From Hyphomicrobiales bacterium (GTDB taxonomy: Bacteria; Pseudomonadota; Alphaproteobacteria; Rhizobiales; Beijerinckiaceae): DNA of 57,168 nucleotides. Shown one piece after another: positions 1 through 9,660 of this stretch; the first letter of the stretch is position 1; each line of letters begins with the position of its first letter. The stretch is from the NCBI GenBank assembly GCA_025351165.1, contig JANXWK010000013.1:5001-62168 (forward strand). The letters run 5' to 3'. Both the position numbers and the translations under genes were made by a program. A model generated the notes under the pieces. It saw only the letters and a list, made by a program, of their open reading frames with translations, was not told the DNA's origin and ran no database searches.

Positions 1-2
1 GG

Positions 3-908
3 GGAGAGGCCAATTATCCACTTGTGCCAGGTCATGAAATTGTTGGGCGTGTCTGCGCTACAGGAGACAAGGTTGTAAAGCATAAGGTGGGGGATATGGT
101 TGGGGTTGGCTGTCTGGTTGATAGTTGTCATCACTGTCAATCCTGCAATGAGGGGCTTGAACAGTATTGTGACAATGGATTTACAGCGACCTACAACAGC
201 GAAGATAAAATTGGTGGTACGCCTGAGCTATTCACGATGGGTGGATATTCGGATAAAATTACTGTCGATGAGCGTTTTGTACTTCATATACCTGAGGGGC
301 TTGATCCAGCAGCAACGGCCCCCTTACTATGTGCAGGTATCACAACATATTCGCCACTAAAGCATTGGGGCGTTAGTGTTGGTCATAAAGTTGGTATTAT
401 CGGTTTGGGTGGCCTTGGTCATATGGGCGTAAAATTTGCCCATGCCATGGGTGCCTTTGTTGTGATGATCACAACATCGCCTGAAAAAGGTATGGATGCC
501 AAGAAGCTTGGTGCTGATGAGGTGCTTCTTTCTACTGATGGCGTAGCTATGGAAGCTGCACGAAACAGTTTTGATTTTCTGTTGAACACCATACCTGTTG
601 GGCATAATGTTGATCCATATATTGCCCTGCTTAAACGGGATGCCACAATGGTTATTGTTGGTGCAGTGGAATCTTTGACACAGGTTAATGGCGCGCAGTT
701 TATTTTTCGGCGTCGTCATATGGCGGGTTCATTGATCGGTGGGCTGCCAGAAACGCAGGAAATGCTGGATTTTTGTGGCAAGCATAATATTGTCTGTGAC
801 ATTGAGGAAATTAAAATTCAAGATGTAAACGAAGCCTATGACCGCACTGTTAAAAGTGATGTAAAATACCGTTTTGTGATTGATATGGGATCTTTGAAAG
901 ATAGCTAG
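3..908 (+). CDS. Zinc-dependent alcohol dehydrogenase (NADP type), 5' end cut off
   Basis: Medium-chain zinc alcohol dehydrogenase of the YahK/cinnamyl-alcohol-dehydrogenase type, expected to interconvert aldehydes and alcohols with NAD(P)H in the cytoplasm. The frame is already open at the window edge, reading EANYPLVPGHEIVG, so the N-terminus lies outside; the GTG at 24 is an internal Val codon, not a start. Visible features are the catalytic-zinc region GHE, the four-cysteine structural zinc site (CHHCQSC then a further Cys), and a Rossmann glycine motif GLGGLGHMGVK. About 300 of the roughly 350 residues usual in the family are present. The physiological substrate cannot be told. It ends 75 bp before the recQ-like gene with no clear terminator. 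Confidence 0.88.
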   Translation, partial: GEANYPLVPGHEIVGRVCATGDKVVKHKVGDMVGVGCLVDSCHHCQSCNEGLEQYCDNGFTATYNSEDKIGGTPELFTMGGYSDKITVDERFVLHIPEGLDPAATAPLLCAGITTYSPLKHWGVSVGHKVGIIGLGGLGHMGVKFAHAMGAFVVMITTSPEKGMDAKKLGADEVLLSTDGVAMEAARNSFDFLLNTIPVGHNVDPYIALLKRDATMVIVGAVESLTQVNGAQFIFRRRHMAGSLIGGLPETQEMLDFCGKHNIVCDIEEIKIQDVNEAYDRTVKSDVKYRFVIDMGSLKDS

Positions 909-983
909 TGTCGATGTAAAAATTTTAAAATTTCTGAAAATATTATTATCTGTTGGCATTCTTTTTGGTGTTAATAAATCAGG

Positions 984-2231
984 ATGAACCATACTCCCAG
1001 TTCCCTTCTTACGTCTACTTTTGGTCATGCAGAGTTTCGGCCTCATCAGCTGGAGATCATTGAAGCTGCACTCAAAGGCCAAGATATTTTAGCGCTTATG
1101 CCAAGTGGGGGGGGCAAATCACTCTGCTATCAATTGCCAGCTCTTATGCGAAGTGGGATTACAGTGGTGATTTCACCACTTATCGCATTAATGAGAGATC
1201 AGGTTTACGCATTGCGGGCACGCGGTGTGAAGGCTGCTATGCTAAACTCCCTGAATGACGAAGCCGAAGACACGCTGGTATTTTCTGGTTTGAAATCCAG
1301 ACAGCTCAAGCTTTTGTACATGTCACCAGAACGGTTTGCCAAAGACGGCACATTTGCTATGCTTTCGCGCGCAAGTGTTTGTTGTATTGTTGTAGATGAA
1401 GCACATTGCATCTCGCATTGGGGCAAAGCATTTCGGCCAGAATATCTAGAAATCGGTTCAATATGTGCTGAGCTTGCAGCGTCCAGCCCCACGGGACAGG
1501 TTCAAATAATGGCTGTGACAGCAACAGCTGATGCTGGAACCCAGGCTGAGATTATAAAACATCTTTTTGGGGCAATGCCAAAACTGTTCATACAAAGTTT
1601 TGATCGCCCTAACATATATCTTAAAATGGCACGGCGCCGGGCAGCTGATAAACAGATTTTAGTTTTCATTAAAAAGCATAAGCAAGACACAGGTATTGTA
1701 TATTGCTCACGCCGACGCCACGCAGAGGCAATGGCAGACATTCTAACGAAGGCTGGATATAGAGCCTTTGCCTACCATGCGGGGTTGCCTGATCAATCTC
1801 GTTCACGCGTAGAAAAGATTTTTCAATCCGGCGAAACCGTCATTATTGTGGCAACAATTGCCTTTGGCATGGGGGTGGATCGGCCAGATGTGCGGTTTGT
1901 ATGTCATGCTGATACACCAAGCAGTGTCGAAACCTATTATCAGGAAATTGGACGCGCTGGGCGAGATGGAAAGCCAGCTTTTACACTTGGGTTGTTTGAC
2001 ACTGCCAATTTCATCAAGGCTAGAGAGCGAATAGGATTGGATAAGACAGATATACACACGCAGAAAAAAGAGCTGCTCAGGTTGCAAAATCTTGTAAAGC
2101 TCTGCAAACCTAAAACATGCCGCAGAGTTATTTTGCTATCCCATTTTGAAGAGAAAATACCAGCCTGCGACCAATGCGACTGGTGCAAGGCTGGGATTTT
2201 CAAGAAAATAGCTTTAAGATATGGTTTATAG
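984..2231 (+). CDS. Short RecQ-like ATP-dependent DNA helicase
   Basis: Superfamily 2 3'-5' DNA helicase related to RecQ. It has the N-terminal FRPHQLEII motif, Walker A (PSGGGKSLCYQLP), a DEAH box (VVDEAHCISHWG), AVTATAD, and the motif V/VI block AFGMGVDRPDV...YYQEIGRAGRDG. The C-terminus keeps the four-cysteine RecQ zinc site (CRR...CDQCDWC) and stops directly after it. At 415 residues it is much shorter than E. coli RecQ (609), lacking the winged-helix and HRDC domains. The usual WGHDFRPEY is here WGKAFRPEY. A repair or recombination role is inferred from family. The ATG is preceded by AGG. Another full-length RecQ may exist elsewhere in the genome. Confidence 0.85.
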   Translation: MNHTPSSLLTSTFGHAEFRPHQLEIIEAALKGQDILALMPSGGGKSLCYQLPALMRSGITVVISPLIALMRDQVYALRARGVKAAMLNSLNDEAEDTLVFSGLKSRQLKLLYMSPERFAKDGTFAMLSRASVCCIVVDEAHCISHWGKAFRPEYLEIGSICAELAASSPTGQVQIMAVTATADAGTQAEIIKHLFGAMPKLFIQSFDRPNIYLKMARRRAADKQILVFIKKHKQDTGIVYCSRRRHAEAMADILTKAGYRAFAYHAGLPDQSRSRVEKIFQSGETVIIVATIAFGMGVDRPDVRFVCHADTPSSVETYYQEIGRAGRDGKPAFTLGLFDTANFIKARERIGLDKTDIHTQKKELLRLQNLVKLCKPKTCRRVILLSHFEEKIPACDQCDWCKAGIFKKIALRYGL

Positions 2232-2328
2232 TGCTTCAAAGGGCCATATGGTTTAAAACCCTTTCTTAAGCGCACTCCAATCCTGTTCCCTGCGCACAGG
2301 CAATATTCGTTTTCTGGAAGATATTATT

Positions 2329-3519
2329 TTGTGTAAACTGCTTTTTAAAAAATGCTTCCATATCGTTGTGGCTTTAGGTTACATATTTTGGACAGGCATG
2401 TCCATTGCCCAAAATTCTCCACCTTTACAAGATAATACAGCGCCAGCAGTAACAGTAATAAAGGTAGATGAGCGCGAAATAGTTTCTCGCGTTATAGTTT
2501 CAGGTACGCTGTTGCCGCGTGAAGATGTGATGATCATGCCTGAAATCGAAGGGTTAGTTATTACAGATATTCTGGTAGATGAGGGTGCCAGTGTTAAAAA
2601 GGGGATGGTACTGGCAAAGCTTAACCGAAATGCGCTTGATATATCCATTTTGCAGAATAAAGCCCAGCTTGCCCGTATTGATGCCCTTATTGCACAATCC
2701 AAGGCACAGATTTCTGAAGCTGAAGCCAATAGACAGCAGGCTACAAATTCTTTTACACGTGCTGGAACGCTGTTGAAATCTGGTTCAGCAAGTGCTGATA
2801 TTTACGATCAGAAGCAGGCCGCCTCCAAAGGCGCTGATGCGCGGCTGGCATCATCAAGACAGGCATTGGAAATTGCATTGGCAGATAGAGCAGCGGCGCA
2901 GGCAACGCTTAACACCACTGAACTGCAATTGGCCAGAAGTGAAATAAAAGCATCAGTTGATGGTGTAATTTACAGGCGTAATGCCCAGCTTGGCTCTGTT
3001 GCCAGTGCCTCTGGCGAACCCTTGTTTCGAGTTGTTGCCAATGGAATGATTGAACTTGAAGCAGAGGTTTCTGAACTTGATATTGCAAGTTTAAAACAGG
3101 GGCAAAATGTTGCTGCTACTGTTGCGGGTATAACCAAACCTATCAATGGCAAAATACGCCTTATTTCACCTGAAATAGACAAGATTTCTCGCCTTGGAAA
3201 AGTGCGGATTGCTCTGGATAAGGATCCTCATCTGTCAACAGGTGCCTTTGCCAAAGGTGTTGTTGAAACTGGTCGAAAGCGCGCCATAACAGTCCCTTTA
3301 TTGTCAATTACCTATACAAAAACTGGCCCTGTTCTTCAAAGTGTTGTGCAGTCCAAAATTACTTCGAAACCTGTGCAGATTGGGCTGATAGGGGATGGGC
3401 GCGCTGAAATCATTGATGGCGTGAAGCAAGGCGACAGCATTGTGGCCCGCTCAGGAAGTTTTTTACGGGATGGCGATTTAATACGGGCTGTTGCAATTAA
3501 TGAGGAGCTTCCCCAGTAA
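2329..3519 (+). CDS. RND efflux periplasmic adaptor (membrane fusion protein)
   Basis: HlyD/AcrA-type periplasmic adaptor linking an inner-membrane RND pump to an outer-membrane channel. A basic, hydrophobic N-terminus (to about residue 28, ending GMSIAQ) serves as signal peptide. A biotinyl-lipoyl-like region follows (about 55-105, EIEGLVITDILVDEGASVKKG), then a long Ala/Gln-rich coiled-coil hairpin (about 105-200) and beta-barrel and membrane-proximal parts. The start is taken as TTG because GGAAG lies about 10 nt upstream and it gives a complete signal peptide; no better ATG exists before Met23. The stop overlaps the ATG of the pump gene by one base (TAATG), showing one operon. The outer-membrane partner is not in the window. 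Confidence 0.88.
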   Translation: MCKLLFKKCFHIVVALGYIFWTGMSIAQNSPPLQDNTAPAVTVIKVDEREIVSRVIVSGTLLPREDVMIMPEIEGLVITDILVDEGASVKKGMVLAKLNRNALDISILQNKAQLARIDALIAQSKAQISEAEANRQQATNSFTRAGTLLKSGSASADIYDQKQAASKGADARLASSRQALEIALADRAAAQATLNTTELQLARSEIKASVDGVIYRRNAQLGSVASASGEPLFRVVANGMIELEAEVSELDIASLKQGQNVAATVAGITKPINGKIRLISPEIDKISRLGKVRIALDKDPHLSTGAFAKGVVETGRKRAITVPLLSITYTKTGPVLQSVVQSKITSKPVQIGLIGDGRAEIIDGVKQGDSIVARSGSFLRDGDLIRAVAINEELPQ

Positions 3520-6500
3520 TGAGACTCAATATTTCAGCTTGGTCCATTCAACAGCCTATACCTTCAATTGTGCTGTTTGTAGTCCTCATGCTGCTCGGGC
3601 TGACGAGTTTCAGCAAACTGCCCGTTACGCGCTTCCCGAATATTGACATTCCACTTGTCTCTATTGCCATAACACAGGCAGGAGCTGCACCATCTGAACT
3701 TGAAACGCAGGTAACAAAGCGCATTGAAGACAGCGTTGCCAATGTCAATGGCGTAAAACATGTTATTTCAACTGTGACTGATGGAAACTCAACAACTGCA
3801 ATAGAATTCAGGCTTGAGGTCAATACGGATCGCGCCCTGAATGATGTGAAAGACGCGGTTGCCAAGGTTAGAGCCGATTTACCCCGGACAATAGATGAGC
3901 CTATTATTGAGCGTATTGATGTTGAAGGACAAGCTATTTTAAGCTTTAGCGCATCTTCCCCTGGTATGACTTTGGAAGAGCTGTCATGGCATGTCGATGA
4001 TGTGGTCAAACGTAAGCTTCAGGGGCTAAAAGGTGTTGGGCGTGTTGAGCGCTATGGCGGCGTAACACGGGAGATTGTGGTTTCGCTCAACCCAGACAGG
4101 TTGCTCGCTTTGGGCATAACAGCTGGAGACGTGAGCCGCCAGCTTCGGGCCACAAACCTTGATATTGGCGGGGGGCGCGGTGAGCTGGGCGGACAGGAGC
4201 AGGCCATACGTACACTTGCAGGTGCACGTAATGTTGATTCTCTTACAGAAACCAAAATTATCTTGTCTGGTGGGCGTGAATTGCGACTCAAGGATCTGGG
4301 CAGGGTGGAAGACAGCAATAGTGAGCCACGTTCTTTTGCAAGGCTCAATGGCAGTCCTGTTGTGAGTTTTTCCGTATTCAGAGCAAAAGGCGCCAGTGAA
4401 CTTACTGTTGGAGAAGCTGCGCAGGGAGCGGTTGCAGAACTGGCAAAACAATATCCAAATATAAAAATGGGTGTGATTGATGATGCCGTAAGTTATACGC
4501 GTGGCAATTATGAATCTGCGATGAAAACCCTGTTGGAAGGTGCAGCACTTGCTGTTTTGGTTGTATTTGTTTTTCTTAAAAACTGGCGGGCAACACTTAT
4601 TGCATGTATAGCATTGCCGCTTTCCATAATTCCTGCCTTCTGGGCTATGAGTGCATTGGGCTTTTCACTGAATTTAGTCAGCCTGCTTGGTATTACGCTG
4701 GTCACAGGCATTTTGGTAGATGATGCGATTGTGGAAATTGAAAATATTGTGCGCCATATGCGTATGGGTAAAACGCCTTATAAGGCTGCAATGGAAGCAG
4801 CTGATGAAATTGGACTTGCAGTTATAGCCATCACATTTACTATAGTTGCGGTTTTTGCACCTGTAAGTTTTATGGATGGAATCGCAGGACAGTATTTCAG
4901 GCAATTTGGGCTGACTGTTGCAGCAGCAGTGCTGATTTCCTTACTGGTTGCACGGCTTATTACGCCTATGATGGCAGCGTATCTTATGAAGCCAATAAAA
5001 CCACATGATGGCAGTGATGGCTGGATCATGCGGTTTTATACGGGGTTCTTGAATGCATCCATAGCGCATACACAACCACGATATTTCTACCTTGGGGGTA
5101 AGAGAAGATCGTTTTCTATTTCAAAAGCCTACATTACCCTATGTATCGGGTTTGGCCTTTTTGCATTATCCATTTACAGCACAAGGCTATTGCCAACAGG
5201 CTTTATTCCTGCAGGGGATGAATCTCGTATAGTTGTTTCTGTTGAATTGCCGCCTGGCTCCACGCTTAATGATACGCGTCAGATGACAGATAAAATGGGC
5301 GCAGCCATTAAAAAACATATACCAGAAGTGCGCCATATCTTTGTGCTTGGCGGCACAACTCCAACGGGAGCAGGGCGTGAAATTCGCAAAGCTGCAATAT
5401 TTGTAAGGCTTGCGCCCAAAGCTGAGCGTAATCGCTCGCAGAAAAAAATTGAAGGTGATTTAACCCGTGTTCTGGCTGAAATTCCCGATATGCGTGCCTG
5501 GTTTGTTAATCCGCGCGGAGAACGAGAAGCCTCCATCAGTGTCGTGGGCGATAATGGCGAGGAGCTGAGTGAGGAGGTTGCCAAGCTGGAAGCTGCCATG
5601 CGGAATGTGAAAGGATTTGCCAATGTTGCCTCAACACGTTCGCTTGACAGACCTGAACTTCGTATTGTGCCCCGTTTTACGGAAGCTGCCGAGTTTGGCA
5701 TTAGTCCAGAGGCCATTTCTGACACAGTGCGTATTGCAACCATTGGCGACGTAAGTGTTAATCTGGCTAAATTCAATACGGGTGACAGGCTTATTCCCAT
5801 TCGTGTGCAGATGGATGAGTCTGCACGAGTTGACATTAAACAGTTACAAAATCTGCGTGTAACCAATGCTTCTGGTAAAGCTGTTCCGCTGACATCTGTT
5901 GCCGATTTAAGTTTTGGGCAGGGTGCAAGTTCAATTGACCGATACGACCGCACAAGACGGGCAGCGCTAGGGGCAGACCTAACTGGCCTAACTGTTGACC
6001 AAGCCATAGAAAAAATCAGGGAATTACCAGAAGCCAAAGCCTTGCCAAAATCTGTAAGACTGGTGGCATCTGGCGATTCCGAAGCTTCCAATGAAGTGAG
6101 GGGTGGCTTTTTGCAGGCTATGGGGCTGGGTCTGGTGATGGTGCTTGGTGTGCTGGTTCTGCTTTTTGGCTCTGTGTTTCCGCCAATTACCATTTTATTG
6201 TCTCTGCCCTTATGTTTTGGAGGTGTTGTAGTGGCGCTGTTGGTAACACAAAATCCTGTAAGTATGCCTGTGTTCATTGGCGTTTTAATGCTTATGGGGG
6301 TTGTAACCAAGAACGCTATTATGCTGGTAGAGTTTGCGGTGGAAGAGCGCGCAAAGGGCATTGAACGGTTTGAAGCCATAATTGATGCAGGGCGCAAACG
6401 GGCAAGGCCGATTGTTATGACAACCATTGCCATGGCAGCAGGCATGTTGCCAAGTGCTTATGGTTTGGGAGATGGCGGCGAATTTCGTGCGCCTATGGCA

Positions 6501-6695
6501 ATTGCCGTTATTGGTGGCTTGCTTGTCTCAACTATTTTGAGCCTGGTGTTCGTGCCATCATTTTATATAGTGATGGATGATTTAGGCCGGATTGTCTCAA
6601 AGCAATTAGGTAAGCTGGTTGTGTCGAAAGGTGATGATGAAACGGATGAAATTCAGGCTATGCCGAGGGTAAAAATACTGCGTGCTGCAGAATAA
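3519..6695 (+). CDS. RND efflux pump inner-membrane permease (AcrB/HAE1 type)
   Basis: Proton-driven RND transporter of 1058 residues, the expected size. TM1 is near residues 11-30. A large periplasmic porter loop follows, and a second membrane block starts near residue 335. TM4 holds the paired acidic residues in GILVDDAIVEIENI that relay protons in this family. The second half repeats the layout, ending GGEFRAPMAIAVIGGLL. It is translationally coupled to the adaptor gene by a one-base overlap. Substrate (drug, dye or other amphiphile) cannot be deduced. No TetR- or MarR-like regulator is adjacent; the downstream gene is a GAF protein on the opposite strand. Confidence 0.93.
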   Translation: MRLNISAWSIQQPIPSIVLFVVLMLLGLTSFSKLPVTRFPNIDIPLVSIAITQAGAAPSELETQVTKRIEDSVANVNGVKHVISTVTDGNSTTAIEFRLEVNTDRALNDVKDAVAKVRADLPRTIDEPIIERIDVEGQAILSFSASSPGMTLEELSWHVDDVVKRKLQGLKGVGRVERYGGVTREIVVSLNPDRLLALGITAGDVSRQLRATNLDIGGGRGELGGQEQAIRTLAGARNVDSLTETKIILSGGRELRLKDLGRVEDSNSEPRSFARLNGSPVVSFSVFRAKGASELTVGEAAQGAVAELAKQYPNIKMGVIDDAVSYTRGNYESAMKTLLEGAALAVLVVFVFLKNWRATLIACIALPLSIIPAFWAMSALGFSLNLVSLLGITLVTGILVDDAIVEIENIVRHMRMGKTPYKAAMEAADEIGLAVIAITFTIVAVFAPVSFMDGIAGQYFRQFGLTVAAAVLISLLVARLITPMMAAYLMKPIKPHDGSDGWIMRFYTGFLNASIAHTQPRYFYLGGKRRSFSISKAYITLCIGFGLFALSIYSTRLLPTGFIPAGDESRIVVSVELPPGSTLNDTRQMTDKMGAAIKKHIPEVRHIFVLGGTTPTGAGREIRKAAIFVRLAPKAERNRSQKKIEGDLTRVLAEIPDMRAWFVNPRGEREASISVVGDNGEELSEEVAKLEAAMRNVKGFANVASTRSLDRPELRIVPRFTEAAEFGISPEAISDTVRIATIGDVSVNLAKFNTGDRLIPIRVQMDESARVDIKQLQNLRVTNASGKAVPLTSVADLSFGQGASSIDRYDRTRRAALGADLTGLTVDQAIEKIRELPEAKALPKSVRLVASGDSEASNEVRGGFLQAMGLGLVMVLGVLVLLFGSVFPPITILLSLPLCFGGVVVALLVTQNPVSMPVFIGVLMLMGVVTKNAIMLVEFAVEERAKGIERFEAIIDAGRKRARPIVMTTIAMAAGMLPSAYGLGDGGEFRAPMAIAVIGGLLVSTILSLVFVPSFYIVMDDLGRIVSKQLGKLVVSKGDDETDEIQAMPRVKILRAAE

Positions 6696-6704
6696 AATTT
6701 ATAT

Positions 6705-7208
6705 TCAGGCTATCTTTCTGTTCTCTACAAGAAATGAAAGCCTTAGCAAGACGGACATCTGTCGCAAATAATTTTCATCTTCTTCTGACCAGTACTTTCT
6801 TTCTCCACAATGTTCGCAGCACAGGATCGCGACCTGTCTGTCGTTTATGGATATAACAAAATCCAGCAATGAGTAGATATTTGTTGGAACAAAATACAGG
6901 TCATCAAAACATCTGGTTGCTGGATGGTTGATTGCATCTGGCGCATTAATGCATGAATGCTGATTTATAGCCTCAAAATAATCAGGAAAGTCCTCCACTT
7001 TTAATATAGCACCAGATTCAAATTTATTTGTACGTGTATCCAACAGGCACATGCTTTTGATTTCATCGCCAAAGGTATTAAAATACCATATACTGGCCCT
7101 GGTCGAACCTATATGTTCAATTATGTCGTTGCAAATGGCTCTATACACATTTTCGTTTGTGGTGGTGCCTGAAGAGTAATTGTATAGAGCTTGTTTTGAA
7201 TTGAGCAT
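6705..7208 (-). CDS. Stand-alone GAF-domain protein
   Basis: A 167-residue protein that appears to be a single GAF domain. The order ASIWYFN, LLDTRTNKFESG, INAPDAINHPATRCF, DFVISINDRQVAILCCEH and WSEEDENYLRQMSVLL follows the classic fold seen in sensory GAF modules. There is no attached kinase, cyclase or DNA-binding domain, no signal peptide and no membrane segment. It could bind a small ligand or pass a signal to a separate partner; neither is visible. It converges on the efflux operon, ending 9 bp from its stop. The start is ATG and lies against a TTAACCTAA motif discussed in the findings. Confidence 0.75.
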   Translation of the reverse strand: MLNSKQALYNYSSGTTTNENVYRAICNDIIEHIGSTRASIWYFNTFGDEIKSMCLLDTRTNKFESGAILKVEDFPDYFEAINQHSCINAPDAINHPATRCFDDLYFVPTNIYSLLDFVISINDRQVAILCCEHCGERKYWSEEDENYLRQMSVLLRLSFLVENRKIA

Positions 7209-7364
7209 TAACCTAATCCCAGTTCTATTTATGCATCAAGCTAACCCGCCAGGTGTTACGAAACAATATAACGCTTCTAAGGATATTAATTCTATGTATG
7301 TATGTTGATTTATTGGTTTATGATTACCTTAAAAGAGTTTTAAAATTAAGTGGAATGATAAACA

Positions 7365-8102
7365 ATGAAAATTGAAGACGTGCTTAAAACTGCTTACGCA
7401 ATGCCGCTCACAAATCCAAGTTATCCACGTGGGCCATACCGTTTCTATGATAGAGAATATCTGATCTTTACCTATCGTACTGACATGGATGCGCTGCGGG
7501 CTGTTGTGCCAGAACCGCTTGAAATTATTGATCCTGTGGTCAAATATGAATTTATACGAATGCCGGATTCGACGGGTTTTGGTGATTATACAGAATCAGG
7601 ACAGGTTGTTCCTGTGCGCTACAAGGGTGAGGATGGCTCTTACGTCCATTCCATGTATCTTGATGATGATGCGCCTATCCTTGGGGGGCGTGAAATCTGG
7701 GGTTTCCCAAAAAAGCTTGGTAATCCTAAAATCTCTCATGAAGGCGATGTCATTGTTGCGACATTGCATTACGGCTCAATTTTATGCGCGGCAGGCACAA
7801 TGGGCTATAAACATCAGGAAATTGATCAGGACATTGTTTTGCATTCCATGCAGAAACCTAATTTTCTAATCAAGATTATCCCACATGTCGATGGAACTTT
7901 ACGTATTTGCGAATTGGTAAAATACTCTCTAACTGACATTAAGATGAAAGGCGCATGGACATCGCCTGCGGCTTTGCAGCTGTTTGAGCATGTACTCGCT
8001 GATGTAGCAAAACTACCTGTTCTAGAGCTATTATCAGCTTCACATTTCAAGGCTGACCTGACCTTGGGGCTTGGAGAGGTTGTGCATGATTATCTGAAAT
8101 GA
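7365..8102 (+). CDS. adc: Acetoacetate decarboxylase
   Basis: Expected to decarboxylate acetoacetate to acetone and CO2, in the cytoplasm. The 245-residue length is typical. The active-site block [10 protein letters not shown] (residues 110-119) contains the adjacent lysines, of which Lys116 should form the Schiff base and Lys117 should lower its pKa, as known for the Clostridium enzyme. The strongly conserved [15 protein letters not shown] precedes it. It stands alone, between a divergent GAF gene and the convergent homospermidine synthase, so the acetoacetate source is not shown. Some family members act on other beta-keto or aldol substrates, so the exact reaction is less certain than the family. 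Confidence 0.85.
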   Translation: MKIEDVLKTAYAMPLTNPSYPRGPYRFYDREYLIFTYRTDMDALRAVVPEPLEIIDPVVKYEFIRMPDSTGFGDYTESGQVVPVRYKGEDGSYVHSMYLDDDAPILGGREIWGFPKKLGNPKISHEGDVIVATLHYGSILCAAGTMGYKHQEIDQDIVLHSMQKPNFLIKIIPHVDGTLRICELVKYSLTDIKMKGAWTSPAALQLFEHVLADVAKLPVLELLSASHFKADLTLGLGEVVHDYLK

Positions 8103-8155
8103 TCCTCGTAGATTATCTCATTACTGACTTTACGTTTTTAATAGTGTAAGAGATC

Positions 8156-9583
8156 CTACCGCACTAATACATTTTTAAATTGCCATGGATCACTTTCATC
8201 CAAATCCTCAGCAAAAAAGCCAGGGCGATCGGTGAGCGGTGTCCAGTCTGTATAAACGCCAATTACAGGTCCCAAATAGGGCATCTGCACTTCCAGGCAG
8301 CGGCGGTAATCCATTTCATCAGCCTCAACAATGCCCGAATTTGGGTTTTCCAACGCCCAGACCATGCCAGCCAGCACCGCAGAGGTCACCTGCAAACCTG
8401 TCGCATTTTGATAAGGGGCAAGTTTACGCGTGTCTTCAATCGAGAGCTGTGATCCATACCAATAGGCGTTTTTAGCATGCCCATAAAGCAGCACGCCCAA
8501 TTCATCAATGCCATCAACAATTTCATCTTCGTTGAGGATATGAAATTTGTCCTGGACCTTGCCAGCCTGCCCAAAAATTTCGTGCAGGCTTAAAACAGCA
8601 TCATTTGCTGGATGGTAGGCATAATGGCATGTTGGGCGAAAGGTTAAGCTTCCATTGATTTTGACAGTGTAATAATCAGCAATGGAAATGGCTTCGTTAT
8701 GGGTAACCAGAAAGCCAAATTGTGCTTGCGCAGTCGGCGTCCAAGAGCGCACTCTGGTGTTTGCCCCCGGCTGAAGCAAATAAATAGCCGCTTTATTGCC
8801 GTGTTGCTGTTCACGGGCATTATCAGGCATCCAGTTTTCATGGCTGCCCCAGCCAAGTTCAGCTGGCTGCATCCCTTCCGAAATAAAGCCCTCTATTGAC
8901 CATGTATTGACAAAAACGCCCTGTGGTTTTGGCTGCTTCGCGCGCTGTGTATCGCGCTCTGCAATGTGGATACCTTTAACATTTAGCTGCTGCATGAGTT
9001 TTGCCCAATCATTGCGAGATTGGGGTTCATCATGCTTTACATCTGTATCTTTAGCTATGTTGACAAGTGCCTGTTTTACAAACCATGACACCATGCCAGG
9101 GTTTGCACCACAGCAGGAAATGGCTGTTGTGCCACCCACGCTTACCTGCTTTTCAGCCATTACAGTTTCACGCAAGGCATAATTTGTACGAGATTGAGCG
9201 GCCATGGTCTTATCAAAATAAAAGCCAGGCCAAGGCTCTGTCACAGTATCAATGTAGAGCGCACCGATTTCACGGCATAATTTCATGATATCAAGGGAAG
9301 AGGTGTCGACTGATAAATTTACACAAAAGCTTTGGCCCTCGCCTGTCAAAAGCGGTCTGAGTATGTCGCGATAATTTTCTTTTGTAATGGCCTGATGCAT
9401 AAATTTTATGCCACGCTCATCCAGAAGGGCACGATCTGCATCATTGGGATCAATGACAAAAAACCGGCTTTTATCAAACTCGAAATGACGTTCAATAAGA
9501 GGCAATGTGCCTTTTCCAATTGAACCAAAGCCAATCATAACAATTGAGCCAGTGATTTTGGCGTGAACAGGCCCATTTAACAT
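8156..9583 (-). CDS. hss: Homospermidine synthase
   Basis: NAD-dependent enzyme joining two aminobutyl groups from putrescine to make sym-homospermidine, a polyamine common in Alphaproteobacteria. The protein (475 residues) is collinear with bacterial Hss: an N-terminal Rossmann motif GFGSIGKGTLPLIERHF, the VGGTTAISCCGANPGMVSWFVKQAL region, and the C-terminal CLEVQMPYLGPVIGVYTDWTPL. ATG is preceded by AAGG. It lies 77 bp downstream of the ornithine decarboxylase gene on the same strand, so the pair covers ornithine to putrescine to homospermidine. A hairpin terminator sits between them, so hss is probably expressed by read-through or from its own promoter. Confidence 0.93.
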   Translation of the reverse strand: MLNGPVHAKITGSIVMIGFGSIGKGTLPLIERHFEFDKSRFFVIDPNDADRALLDERGIKFMHQAITKENYRDILRPLLTGEGQSFCVNLSVDTSSLDIMKLCREIGALYIDTVTEPWPGFYFDKTMAAQSRTNYALRETVMAEKQVSVGGTTAISCCGANPGMVSWFVKQALVNIAKDTDVKHDEPQSRNDWAKLMQQLNVKGIHIAERDTQRAKQPKPQGVFVNTWSIEGFISEGMQPAELGWGSHENWMPDNAREQQHGNKAAIYLLQPGANTRVRSWTPTAQAQFGFLVTHNEAISIADYYTVKINGSLTFRPTCHYAYHPANDAVLSLHEIFGQAGKVQDKFHILNEDEIVDGIDELGVLLYGHAKNAYWYGSQLSIEDTRKLAPYQNATGLQVTSAVLAGMVWALENPNSGIVEADEMDYRRCLEVQMPYLGPVIGVYTDWTPLTDRPGFFAEDLDESDPWQFKNVLVR

Positions 9584-9610
9584 TGTAAAACCTTCTCAAA
9601 ACATGCGCAT

Positions 9611-9645
9611 AAAAAAGAGCGCCCGATAATCAGAGCGCTCTTGAT
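9611..9645 (-). terminator. Rho-independent terminator after odc
   Basis: Perfect 8-bp stem AAGAGCGC (9615-9622) with GCGCTCTT (9635-9642) and a 12-nt loop, followed on the minus strand by six T residues. It ends odc transcription but lies between odc and hss, so it would reduce hss relative to odc. Confidence 0.8.
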
Positions 9646-9660
9646 ATTTTTGGTTAAAAT

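Noticed and set aside
5279-6445. 388-residue open frame on the minus strand inside the RND permease gene
   Set aside because: It lies wholly antisense to a gene with full family motifs; its composition (Ser/Ala/Thr/Arg) is what the opposite strand of such a gene gives, and it has no recognisable motif.
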